Shown here in pieces: positions 43,135 to 50,757 of a DNA stretch of 64,000 nt. The stretch spans positions 6,616 through 70,615 of the forward strand of contig JBKPCD010000003.1 of the NCBI GenBank assembly GCA_046727175.1, in the 5' to 3' direction. The notes below the pieces were generated by a model. The model saw nothing but the letters and a program-made list of their open reading frames with translations, ran no database searches and was not told the origin of the DNA. Position numbers and translations under genes: made by a program. Numbering within the stretch: the first letter of the stretch is position 1; each line of letters opens with the position of its first letter. Source of the stretch: JBKPCD01 sp046727175. Its GTDB lineage: Bacteria > Acidobacteriota > Vicinamibacteria > Vicinamibacterales > 2-12-FULL-66-21.

Positions 43135-44390
43135 CCGTTCGACTCCGCAATCAGCTCGCGATAAAGCGTTTCGATTCGGGAGACGATGGCAGAGGAATCG
43201 AACAGAGCTTCGACGCGTTTGGCTGCCGCTGCGCCGAGTCTCCGCCGCAAGTCCTCATCGGTCCTCAAACGCCTCACATCGTCGGCCAATTCCTCCGGCG
43301 TGGTCGAGAGCAGGCCGGTTTCTTCGTCGACGATGATGTCGCGCGTGCCGCCGGTGTCCATCGCGGCGATGGGCACGCCCAGCGCACTCGCTTCGATCAG
43401 GACGCGGCTCAGCGACTCCGGGCCTCGCGACGGAAAGACGAGCACCGATGCGTGTGCAAGCCATGATGCCGCAGCATCCTGATCGACCCAGCCAGTCAAC
43501 CGGATGTCGCGGTGCGATTGGGCTGCAGCAGCTGCAATCGACGATCGCTCAGGCCCGTCGCCGGCGATGACGAGAGGCCACTCCAGGTCGGCGCGTTCGG
43601 CGACGCGCACGAGGTGCGACGTGCCCTTGTTCGGTGCCAGCTTCCCGAGATAGAGCGCGTAGGGTTTTGCGAGCTGGCGTGGACGTGCGGCCCGCCGGCG
43701 CAGGTCACTGATGTTTACCGGGTTTCCGATGATCTCGATACGCGCCGATGCAACCTCCGGCGCGCGGGATCGCAGGTCGGCCGCGATCGTCGAGCTGACG
43801 GCAATCACGGCGCTGGCGCGCGCCAGGCCGGATTTCTTGCGAGCCAGGTTCGCGCGCATATAAGGAATCATCGGCAGTGCGAGCGGCCATGCAGCTCCGG
43901 CTCGCGGACGAATGCACTGCGTCATCATGCCCGCAGAGCATGCCGGGCAGAGTGATTGCCCGTCACGCGTGTGGATCAGATCCGACCAGTAGCACACGGG
44001 CCAGTAGTCGCGGACTGTGCACACCGACGGCACACGCGTGATGCGACCAGCCTCGATCGCGGGCAAACACGTGAGCACGTGCTGTGCATGGATGACGTCG
44101 ATGCGCTCGCGTGCGAGTCTTTCGGTCAGGAACTCCGACAGGCGCGGATAGAACCGTTCGTTCTTGCAGTAGTTGCGCAGGTACGGGACCGCCGGGGCGG
44201 CGGCACCGAATTCGCGGATCCGGAATCCATCGTAGGCATTCGTGCGAGTGCCGGCGGGCGTGCCCGGGCGTGCATGGACGACTGACACATCGTGCCCCCG
44301 CGTCCGCAGACCGCGCGCGAGCTCGTACGTGCTCCACCCGCTGCCGCCGCAGTCCGGGGGGAACGAATCGGTTGCCAGCAGGATCTTCAT
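43131..44390 (-). CDS. GT-B glycosyltransferase, family 4 (Cys-rich insert)
   Basis: The 419-residue GT4 enzyme begins MKILLATDSFPPDCGGSGWS with the glycine-rich loop and has YALYLGKLAPNKGTSHLV, WPLVIAGDGPERSS, LTGWVDQDAAASWLAHA and FPSRGPESLSRVLIEASALG (E-x7-E). A region around residues 125-160 contains several cysteines (CTVRDYWPVCYW, CPACSAGMMTQC), a pattern seen in a group of GT4 proteins that may bind zinc. It overlaps both neighbours by four bases (ATGA), so three glycosyltransferases in a row are translationally coupled. Confidence 0.92.
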   Translation of the reverse strand: MKILLATDSFPPDCGGSGWSTYELARGLRTRGHDVSVVHARPGTPAGTRTNAYDGFRIREFGAAAPAVPYLRNYCKNERFYPRLSEFLTERLARERIDVIHAQHVLTCLPAIEAGRITRVPSVCTVRDYWPVCYWSDLIHTRDGQSLCPACSAGMMTQCIRPRAGAAWPLALPMIPYMRANLARKKSGLARASAVIAVSSTIAADLRSRAPEVASARIEIIGNPVNISDLRRRAARPRQLAKPYALYLGKLAPNKGTSHLVRVAERADLEWPLVIAGDGPERSSIAAAAAQSHRDIRLTGWVDQDAAASWLAHASVLVFPSRGPESLSRVLIEASALGVPIAAMDTGGTRDIIVDEETGLLSTTPEELADDVRRLRTDEDLRRRLGAAAAKRVEALFDSSAIVSRIETLYRELIAESNG

Positions 44391-45553
44391 TCAAGAGCAC
44401 GTGCACGGCCGTGTTTCACGCGTCCCACGATCGCCCGCTCGAGCGCTTCGCAGTGCGATTTCCAACTGTATTCACGAACTGCCCGTTCACGGGCGGCCCG
44501 TCCGAGTTGCTGCCGCAGCTGGGGATCCGCGAGCCGCATCAACGCCTCGGCAAGAGTAACAGGTGACGGCGGGTTGTACAAGATGCCCTCGCGCTCGTGC
44601 CCGACGAGCGCAGGAATGCGTCCAACACGCGGTGCTACGACCGGAAGTCCTGTTGCCATGTATTCGAAAATCTTCAACGGCGACCAGTAGAACCCGAGCG
44701 TCAGCGGCGGATGAGCGTCCAGATCGAACGGCGCCACTCCGATGTCAGCGGCTGACAAGCACGCCGGCATCCGTTCGTGCTCCACCGCTCCCGCAAACAC
44801 CAGATCGGCCAACCCCTCTGCCTCGGCTCGGACGTTCGGCAGCTCGGGACCGTCGCCGATGAAGACAGCACTGATCGATTGCTGATGCTCCGCACGCCGC
44901 AATTTGAGCGCTCGCACGAGCTGGATGGCTCCGTGCCACCGCCGGAATGCTCCTGCAAAAACCGCTACTACGCCGGGCGGACGCTTGAACGGGAGTGGTC
45001 CGCCCGCGTTTTGATGGAACCGTTCGATGTCGGCGCCCCATTCCAGCTCCAGCACTTTCGAACCGGGCGTACCCTTCGGCAGAATCGCCGCACTCGGCGT
45101 GACGATGAGATCCGAACGGCGACACAGGTGCTCGCGCCATCGGCGCATCGGCTCCACGATGAACGCCCGATCGAGCAGGGCCTTCGAGGATCCGCGGTAG
45201 TCGATCACTGGCGCGTTCACCTCGAGGACAGTGACGGCGCCGACCGCGCTGCCCGCCAGAATCCCTTCCCCCGCGAAATTGTAGTAACGCTCGATGACGA
45301 CATCGGGCCGAAGGCGCTCGGCGATTCGCCGAATGGCCTTGGCTCTGACCCATCGGAGCTGATTCACGGCAAACGGCGGCCGCATCGCCGTCCACCTGAC
45401 CCGTCCCTCCGGGAACGGCTGCTCGCCCGGGGACGCGAGCACATGAACGTCGTGCCCCAGCGCCGCGAGCCCTTCGGCCACGGCCCGCACGTGCACCGAT
45501 CCACCCTTCGTACCGGGGACCGTCTGATCGATCGCGGCGTAGAGGACGCGCAT
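44387..45553 (-). CDS. GT-B glycosyltransferase, family 4
   Basis: The 388-residue protein starts MRVLYAAIDQTVPGTKGGSV with a glycine-rich loop, and the donor-binding half has PPGVVAVFAGAFRRWHGAIQ, ISAVFIGDGPELPNVRAEA, LVFAGAVEHERMPACLSAAD and SPLKIFEYMATGLPVVAPRV (glutamate motif). It is a retaining glycosyltransferase by family. It is the first of a three-gene coupled set (44387 overlaps 44390). Upstream of its start lies a 178-bp gap filled by a long inverted repeat rather than a gene. Confidence 0.92.
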   Translation of the reverse strand: MRVLYAAIDQTVPGTKGGSVHVRAVAEGLAALGHDVHVLASPGEQPFPEGRVRWTAMRPPFAVNQLRWVRAKAIRRIAERLRPDVVIERYYNFAGEGILAGSAVGAVTVLEVNAPVIDYRGSSKALLDRAFIVEPMRRWREHLCRRSDLIVTPSAAILPKGTPGSKVLELEWGADIERFHQNAGGPLPFKRPPGVVAVFAGAFRRWHGAIQLVRALKLRRAEHQQSISAVFIGDGPELPNVRAEAEGLADLVFAGAVEHERMPACLSAADIGVAPFDLDAHPPLTLGFYWSPLKIFEYMATGLPVVAPRVGRIPALVGHEREGILYNPPSPVTLAEALMRLADPQLRQQLGRAARERAVREYSWKSHCEALERAIVGRVKHGRARALE

Positions 45554-45584
45554 GGTGTCTATGAACTGTGCCGCGGCCGGGCTC

Positions 45585-45730
45585 GGAGGAGACGGAGGGC
45601 ACGGACAAACCCTTCACCAGGGAGCCACGACTCACGGAGACATTTCTTTTGGAGTGCGTGAAAATCTTTCCTCCGTGAACCCCGCGACTCCGCGGTGAAA
45701 GGTCTGTCCGTGCTCCCCGCCGCCTCCGTG
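45585..45730. repeat. Long imperfect inverted repeat of CACGGAG type
   Basis: The gap 45554-45731 holds no gene. CACGGACAAACCCTTCACC (45601-45619) faces GGTGAAAGGTCTGTCCGTG (45695-45713), 17 of 19 bases complementary. Outer GGAGG-rich and CCTCC-rich stretches and inner CTCACGGAG/CCTCCGTGA extend the pairing, so the whole gap could form one hairpin. Confidence 0.75.
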
Positions 45731-45731
45731 C

Positions 45732-46781
45732 TCACTTTTTCACGAGCAGCGCGAAGAACGGCCCGGACGTGATTCGGCCGAACAGCACCAGATCGAGCCT
45801 CATCGCGAACGAGAGAAGACGTAGCGCCGCATACGTGATCCGGCTCGTTGCGATCCACTGTTTCGCAGAGGCACGCGCTTCGCGGATCGCCCATGCCTCG
45901 GAATCTGCCGCGCTGCCGTCAGACTCGAGCCTGGCTTTCGCGCGCCGCGCGAGCGCACGTTCGGCGACGCGGATCAGGATGTTCTCGACGAACCCTCCGA
46001 CAATCGGCGTATAGAACCGGATCCGCTCGATGCGGAACCCCGCCGTTGCGACGACCTCCTCGAGGTCGCGAACGTCGCGAAGCGGATTCACGTGGTCCGA
46101 CTTCCTCAGACGCTCCTGGCGCATGTCGATGAGACCGACGCGTTCCAGCTGACGCGCGAACGCGTTGATCCAGCGGAGCCCGACCGCGATCGGCGCATTC
46201 TTCCGCAGGTGCGTGTAGACGAACAATTCGCCACCCGGCGCGAGCACGCGAGCCGCTTCAGCGAGCATCGATGCGAGCGCGTCGCGCGAGAGGTGTTCGA
46301 GCACGTCGAGGGAGTACGCCTTCGTGAACGTGCCGTCGGCGAACGGCAGCCGTCGGAGATCGCCGAGCAGCAGGTCCACGTCACGCCTGGCGTCCTCGGC
46401 GAAGAACGGGGCGATATCGATGCCGACGTTCGACGCGCCGCAGTCGCGGTTCCACAGCAGCGTGCGTCCGCTGCCGCATCCGAGATCCACGACGACATCA
46501 GCTGCTCCCGGCCGAAGGAACCGGCGCAGCATATCGTTGCGGATCTTCGATCCCAGGAGCGGCGGCGACACCCGCTCGTGCCGGGCATCAGCGTGAAGCG
46601 CTTCATCGAGATAACGCGTCTGCTCGGTGAACTCGACCGCCGGCCGCAGATCGAGATACGCGCCGTTTACGCCGGCGTATTGCCGCCCGCAGCCCGTGCA
46701 CACGGCCCGCTCTCCGTCGGCGGCGATGCCGGATCGGCACTCGGGACAGCGAACCAGTTCCCACAATCGCCTGGAAATCAT
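45732..46781 (-). CDS. SAM-dependent methyltransferase with N-terminal zinc ribbon
   Basis: The 349-residue protein begins with a Trm112-like four-cysteine ribbon (CPEC at 12-15 and CTGC at 28-31). A class I methyltransferase domain follows with VVDLGCGSGRTLLWNRD (motif I), LLLGDLRRLPFADGTFTKAY, and LDVLEHLSRDALASMLAEAA. The last third is helical and basic. The overlap ATGA with the upstream GT4 gene (46778-46781) links it to glycan synthesis, so methylation of a sugar or lipid carrier is likely. The target cannot be read. Confidence 0.88.
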   Translation of the reverse strand: MISRRLWELVRCPECRSGIAADGERAVCTGCGRQYAGVNGAYLDLRPAVEFTEQTRYLDEALHADARHERVSPPLLGSKIRNDMLRRFLRPGAADVVVDLGCGSGRTLLWNRDCGASNVGIDIAPFFAEDARRDVDLLLGDLRRLPFADGTFTKAYSLDVLEHLSRDALASMLAEAARVLAPGGELFVYTHLRKNAPIAVGLRWINAFARQLERVGLIDMRQERLRKSDHVNPLRDVRDLEEVVATAGFRIERIRFYTPIVGGFVENILIRVAERALARRAKARLESDGSAADSEAWAIREARASAKQWIATSRITYAALRLLSFAMRLDLVLFGRITSGPFFALLVKK

Positions 46782-48127
46782 TGCCGCGCAGCGACGACCT
46801 GCTCGAACAACGCTTCGAGTCGTTCAGCGCGCCGATCCCAGCTGTACTGCCGGACGGCATCGAACGCTGCACGTCCCAGCCGCGCGGTAAGCACCGGATC
46901 GCGGGCGATCCCCCTGATCCCCTTCGCCAGCGCCTCGGCGTCGCCGGCTTCGACCAGGATCGCGTCAACCTCGTTGGTCAACACCTCACGGATCGCGGGA
47001 AGATCCGAAGCGATGATTGCGCGTCCCGCAGCCATGTACTCGAACAGCTTGAGCGGCGACGTGAACCGCGTGGAGATCGCCGACCGCGGATTCGGCAACG
47101 CGAGCATCGTCGCACGCGCGAGATACCGTCGCACGGCTGGCGGCTCGACATAACCGGTGAACGTGATTCTTTCGGGGATCCCGAGGCGCGCGGCCTGCAT
47201 TCTGAGTCGACCGAGATCGGGTTCCTGTTCGTGGCCGCCGACGATCAATCCGTCCACCTCCGGCACGCGAGCGAGCGCGTCGAGCAGGATATCGACACCT
47301 TTCCATGGATAAAGATGACCCGCGTAAACGACGAGCGGGCGTCGAGCCGCCGCTCGCGGCTCGGTAGCTCGGTGGCGCGGTCGCTCGGTAGCTCGTTGGT
47401 CGGATTGCCGTCCGACGCTCGTCGGTTCCCCGTTTTGACCAATCCGTGATCCGCGTTCATCCGCATTCATCCGCGTCTCGTGTGTTTGATCCGTGCGAAT
47501 CCGCGTCTCGTCAGACTGGTTCGCGAAGATCCGAGCCCCATCCGGGATAACCGTACATCGCGTCCGCGTACCGTAGAGCGCCTCCAGCTCCTTCGCGAGT
47601 CCATGCGTGATCGTGACATACCCATCCGCGTGTCGCCAGACGCGCGCTTCGCGGCGGGCGAGCCGCCGCAGCTTCCGCGCATCCGACGGGCGAGCCGTGA
47701 CGACGAGGTCCGGCAGCGCCGCAGCCACCTCCGGTGCGTATCCGTGCGATTCGTAGACAATCAGCGGCCGCATCGATCGCGGGATCCGCAGGAGAATTGA
47801 CGCGACGCCGAGATCACGCGTGAGCACGATGTCAGCGGCCGTCCGAAACGCCAGTGCCATCGCGTGACGGAGATAACCAATCCGTTGACCTGCTCCAGAT
47901 CCCACGAACCGGCCGAGTTCGACCGGCGCTCGCTCGATCACGAGTCCATCCAGCGGCGGCAGCCCATAGTAGGCGAACGGATCCCGTGCCGGCCGGTGCG
48001 AGTCGGGCCGAACGACCAGATGCACTCCGTGGCCCCGTCTCGCCAACGCATGACACGTCTCCATGGTCTGAATGCCGTTCGCGCGCTCGAGCGGAAATCG
48101 GATGTCGGCAAAGTACAGGATACGCAC
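46778..48127 (-). CDS. GT-B glycosyltransferase, family 4, with repeat-derived linker insertion
   Basis: The 449-residue enzyme starts at GTG 48127 (MRILYFADIRFPLERANGIQ) and carries both GT4 halves. The donor domain contains PLVVYAGHLYPWKGVDILLD, TFTGYVEPPAVRRYLARATM and PLKLFEYMAAGRAIIASDLP. Between VIPDGAR and PLVVYAG, the inter-domain linker, about 62 Arg/Thr/Glu/Asp-rich residues are inserted (with DETRIRTDQTHETR and RATERPRHRATEP). They are encoded by arrays of about 10-bp and 8-bp units at 47360-47510. The frame is kept, so the protein may still work. It overlaps the methyltransferase as ATGA. Confidence 0.9.
   Translation of the reverse strand: MRILYFADIRFPLERANGIQTMETCHALARRGHGVHLVVRPDSHRPARDPFAYYGLPPLDGLVIERAPVELGRFVGSGAGQRIGYLRHAMALAFRTAADIVLTRDLGVASILLRIPRSMRPLIVYESHGYAPEVAAALPDLVVTARPSDARKLRRLARREARVWRHADGYVTITHGLAKELEALYGTRTRCTVIPDGARIFANQSDETRIRTDQTHETRMNADERGSRIGQNGEPTSVGRQSDQRATERPRHRATEPRAAARRPLVVYAGHLYPWKGVDILLDALARVPEVDGLIVGGHEQEPDLGRLRMQAARLGIPERITFTGYVEPPAVRRYLARATMLALPNPRSAISTRFTSPLKLFEYMAAGRAIIASDLPAIREVLTNEVDAILVEAGDAEALAKGIRGIARDPVLTARLGRAAFDAVRQYSWDRRAERLEALFEQVVAARQ
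47360..47510. repeat. Two short-period arrays inside a glycosyltransferase gene
   Basis: Five 8-bp units CTCGGTAG, CTCGGTGG, CGCGGTCG, CTCGGTAG, CTCGTTGG occupy 47360-47399. Units built on ATCCGCGTTC (ATCCG at 47442, 47449, 47459, 47469 and again near 47480-47500) occupy about 47442-47510. Confidence 0.75.
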
Positions 48128-48133
48128 GGACGA

Positions 48134-49603
48134 TCAGCGCCCGTTCCCGGGGGACGTCTTTCGGTAAAAGGACTCACGCTCGGTGAGATACCGCCACGCG
48201 AGCTCGGGGCCCATCCGCGGCAGCGTGATGAACGCATCGTACGCGTTACGCCCGAGCTCGAGGCGTTGACGGTCCATCATCCGCGTGCCGAACTCCGCGA
48301 TGAGCGCGAGATTCCACCACGTGCACACGACGACGGCCACGCTGAGCGCCAGCCGGAGCGCTCGCCAGCCGAGCGCATTCCAGAGTGACGCCAGGCCGAC
48401 GACGAGCAGAATCGTCAGGCCGACGAATCGCCGCTGTCCGAACGCGCCGGCGACGGTCCATGACTCGATACTGCCGCTCACGTACATCTGCAACGCGAAC
48501 ATCAGCAGCGCGATCAGACCGACGCGTCGCGAAGCGGGCTCACCACGCATGGCGAGCAGAACAAGGCCGACCAGCGCCAGGGCGGCCAGTGGGGTCCACA
48601 AGAAGAACCCGTGCGACGGCGACGCGAGCACCTCGAGCGCGTGCGGCGCCGTCCAGTTCATCTTACGCATCACCACGCGGGCGGGTCCGAAGTGACCATT
48701 GATCGCTCTGTAGGCCAGCAATTGCGGCAAAATCCCCAGCACGAACGCGGCGCAGCCCGCTAGCACGGTGATTGGTGCGCCGGCAGTCTTTCCCTTTTCC
48801 CTTTTCCCTTTCCCTTTTTCGTGCGCGCCTCGGGCCGCCGTCACAATGAAGTCGGCGGCAACCGGGAGCGCAAAGAAAACGTCCTGCTCGCGCACCATCG
48901 TCATCAGTGCTGCCGAAAGTCCGAGCACGATCGAGCCACGAACGGACCACGCGCGTCGCACATGCAGCCAGATGGTCACGAAAAGCGCGACCGCGAATGC
49001 CGAGCACGCGTGTGAAAACGGGGGGGCGACGTACATGTAGAAGAGGAGCGGCGTCCCGAGCCACACCGCGACGCCAGCGGCAATTGGCGCGTTGCGCGCG
49101 AGGCGATAGACGCCGGGGACGTTCGTCAAGGTCACGCGTCGCGCCGCCGCAATGGACAGGAGAATCGAAAGGAACCCGTAGAATGCCGATCCGTACGCCA
49201 CCGATGCAACGTACGGACGCGAGAATCCATCGGCTGCGACGCTGCTGCCGAGAGCGCGCATCGCGCGCACCACGATGTCAGCGACCGCGTAGAACGGCAG
49301 CCACAACAGCGCGGAGCCGATCGTTCCAAAATTCAGCCGGTGTCCGGTCTCCGTCTCGGGCACGAGAAACGTTTCGTAGAACCCTTCCAGGCGCGCGATG
49401 TTGCGCTCGTGAAAGTAACGGTACTCGTTGTCGAACGACAAATCGAGATCGAACCAGAGCGAGCGCAGATACGCGAAGTACTCGATTTCGTCCGAGGCGT
49501 AGATTCTGGGCGTCACCGCTGGCAGCGACACGACGAAGAGTGCCAGCAGGCACGCGAGCTCGCGACGTGACAGCGATAATCGTTCGCAGAGATAGTCAAT
49601 CAC
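48134..49603 (-). CDS. Multi-pass membrane protein, probable GT-C glycosyltransferase
   Basis: This 489-residue membrane protein has about ten hydrophobic helices and a first-loop acidic motif (PRIYASDEIEYFAYLRSLWF), fitting GT-C enzymes that use polyprenyl-phosphate sugars. A conserved-looking stretch LLFYMYVAPPFSHACSAFAV lies near the middle. A Lys/Gly-rich cytoplasmic-looking loop near residues 262-275 (HEKGKGKREKGKT) is encoded by a pyrimidine heptamer array at 48788-48814. The gene lies 6 bp upstream of the GT4 gene on the same strand and starts the minus-strand glycan operon. Confidence 0.75.
   Translation of the reverse strand: MIDYLCERLSLSRRELACLLALFVVSLPAVTPRIYASDEIEYFAYLRSLWFDLDLSFDNEYRYFHERNIARLEGFYETFLVPETETGHRLNFGTIGSALLWLPFYAVADIVVRAMRALGSSVAADGFSRPYVASVAYGSAFYGFLSILLSIAAARRVTLTNVPGVYRLARNAPIAAGVAVWLGTPLLFYMYVAPPFSHACSAFAVALFVTIWLHVRRAWSVRGSIVLGLSAALMTMVREQDVFFALPVAADFIVTAARGAHEKGKGKREKGKTAGAPITVLAGCAAFVLGILPQLLAYRAINGHFGPARVVMRKMNWTAPHALEVLASPSHGFFLWTPLAALALVGLVLLAMRGEPASRRVGLIALLMFALQMYVSGSIESWTVAGAFGQRRFVGLTILLVVGLASLWNALGWRALRLALSVAVVVCTWWNLALIAEFGTRMMDRQRLELGRNAYDAFITLPRMGPELAWRYLTERESFYRKTSPGNGR
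48788..48814. repeat. In-gene TTTTCCC heptamer array
   Basis: CTTTCCC, TTTTCCC, TTTTCCC and a six-base TTTCCC are contiguous. The same unit builds the pyrimidine arm at the Omp85 start (33575-33602). On the minus strand it encodes a Lys/Gly-rich loop. Confidence 0.6.
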
Positions 49604-49771
49604 TCTGTGAGCGGAGCCCCGTCAATGGCGATTGCGAGTTGTGAATTCAGCGACAACGAGATGAATCGTCTACTCGGACGAGTGCGGCAGCATTGGCCGC
49701 CCAAAATCGTCCGGACAGGGCGACCCTGACTGATGCGAGTCAAGTCAGAATCTACCACTCACATTGCGTTG

Positions 49772-50581
49772 TCACGCCGAGATCCCTGTCGCCGCCGCAT
49801 ACTTCAGCAGCTGCGCAAGGTTGAAGCCCGCGTGGCTCACCATCGGCGCGACCACGCTGCGGCGAAGGAGATAGGCGGTTCCCCAGATTGCACCGAGCAG
49901 CCCCGTCGCGAGTCCCGCGTCGATGCCTTGTTCCAGATGACCCAGACCGAAGAGGACGCTGTAGATGACCACGCCGACGGCGCCGCCACCAAGATACCGA
50001 TCGAAGCGGTGCAGAATGAACCCGCGCTGGATCTCCTCACGCACGCCGCCGGCCACCATGACGACAACGCTGAAGATCGCGGCGTCGCGGCCATTCTGCA
50101 TCAGATCCTCGAGCGGGTTGCGCTGGACGTTGTGCAGATGTGGCGCCACCGTCAAGACGACCGTCAGCAGCCCGATTACAACGGCGAACACGATCGGGAT
50201 GAGCGCAATGCCAAGGAACGTCTCCCGCCAGACCGGACGATGACCCAGGAGCACTCCGCCAGGGTGTTCCCCGTGCGCTCGCAGGAAGAAAACGACAAGA
50301 CCGATCACGAGCACGGCGTCGGCCATCGACATCGTGAACATGAACGGCGGAGAGAGGTGACCCTCGGGCGTGCGGAGCGGCATCCCAAGGCCGCTCAGGA
50401 CGCCGATGAGCAGCAATTGTGACGGGAAACCCGAACACAGCAAGATTTCGATGAGCGCTCCCACTCGCTCGATTGGCAGGGTCCGTTTCGGTGCTTCGAG
50501 AGGTTCGGGCGCAACCTCCTGGACATCATGGGCACCGGCCGGCGGTGGTTCCGCCGGGGGCGCGATCGAAGGATCGAACAC
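49772..50581 (-). CDS. CPBP-family intramembrane metalloprotease
   Basis: CPBP (Abi/Rce1-like) proteases are polytopic and cut prenylated or other membrane-near peptides. The 269-residue protein begins at GTG 50581 with a Pro-rich cytosolic tail of about 45 residues, then six or seven hydrophobic helices. The three signature motifs are present: EExxxR in REEIQRGFILHRF, FxxxH in FGLGHLEQG, and HxxxN in SHAGFNLAQLL. No neighbour suggests a substrate. It is divergent from the NtrC regulator at 50758 and they share a 176-bp gap containing a hairpin array. The gap 49604-49771 before it shows no gene. Confidence 0.88.
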   Translation of the reverse strand: MFDPSIAPPAEPPPAGAHDVQEVAPEPLEAPKRTLPIERVGALIEILLCSGFPSQLLLIGVLSGLGMPLRTPEGHLSPPFMFTMSMADAVLVIGLVVFFLRAHGEHPGGVLLGHRPVWRETFLGIALIPIVFAVVIGLLTVVLTVAPHLHNVQRNPLEDLMQNGRDAAIFSVVVMVAGGVREEIQRGFILHRFDRYLGGGAVGVVIYSVLFGLGHLEQGIDAGLATGLLGAIWGTAYLLRRSVVAPMVSHAGFNLAQLLKYAAATGISA

Positions 50582-50607
50582 TAATGAATTGTACTGCCAG
50601 CTTCTCG

Positions 50608-50699
50608 GTTCCCAGTTCCCGGTGCCCCGTTCTTGGTTCCGCGGTTCTTCGAACGAAGCGCCCCCGAAGCTCGAACCGAGAACCGAGGAACCCGAAACC
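50608..50699. repeat. Inverted heptamer arrays upstream of the second NtrC regulator
   Basis: Units GTTCCCA, GTTCCCG, GTGCCCC, GTTCTTG, GTTCCGC (50608-50642) face CGAACCG, AGAACCG, AGGAACC, CGAAACC (50672-50699). The two sets are broadly reverse complements around a 29-nt centre. They lie between divergent genes. Confidence 0.7.
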
Positions 50700-50757
50700 G
50701 AGACGCCAGTTCGGCATGTAAGTTTTACCCGGAGGATGGTACACTGGCAGGATCGTT

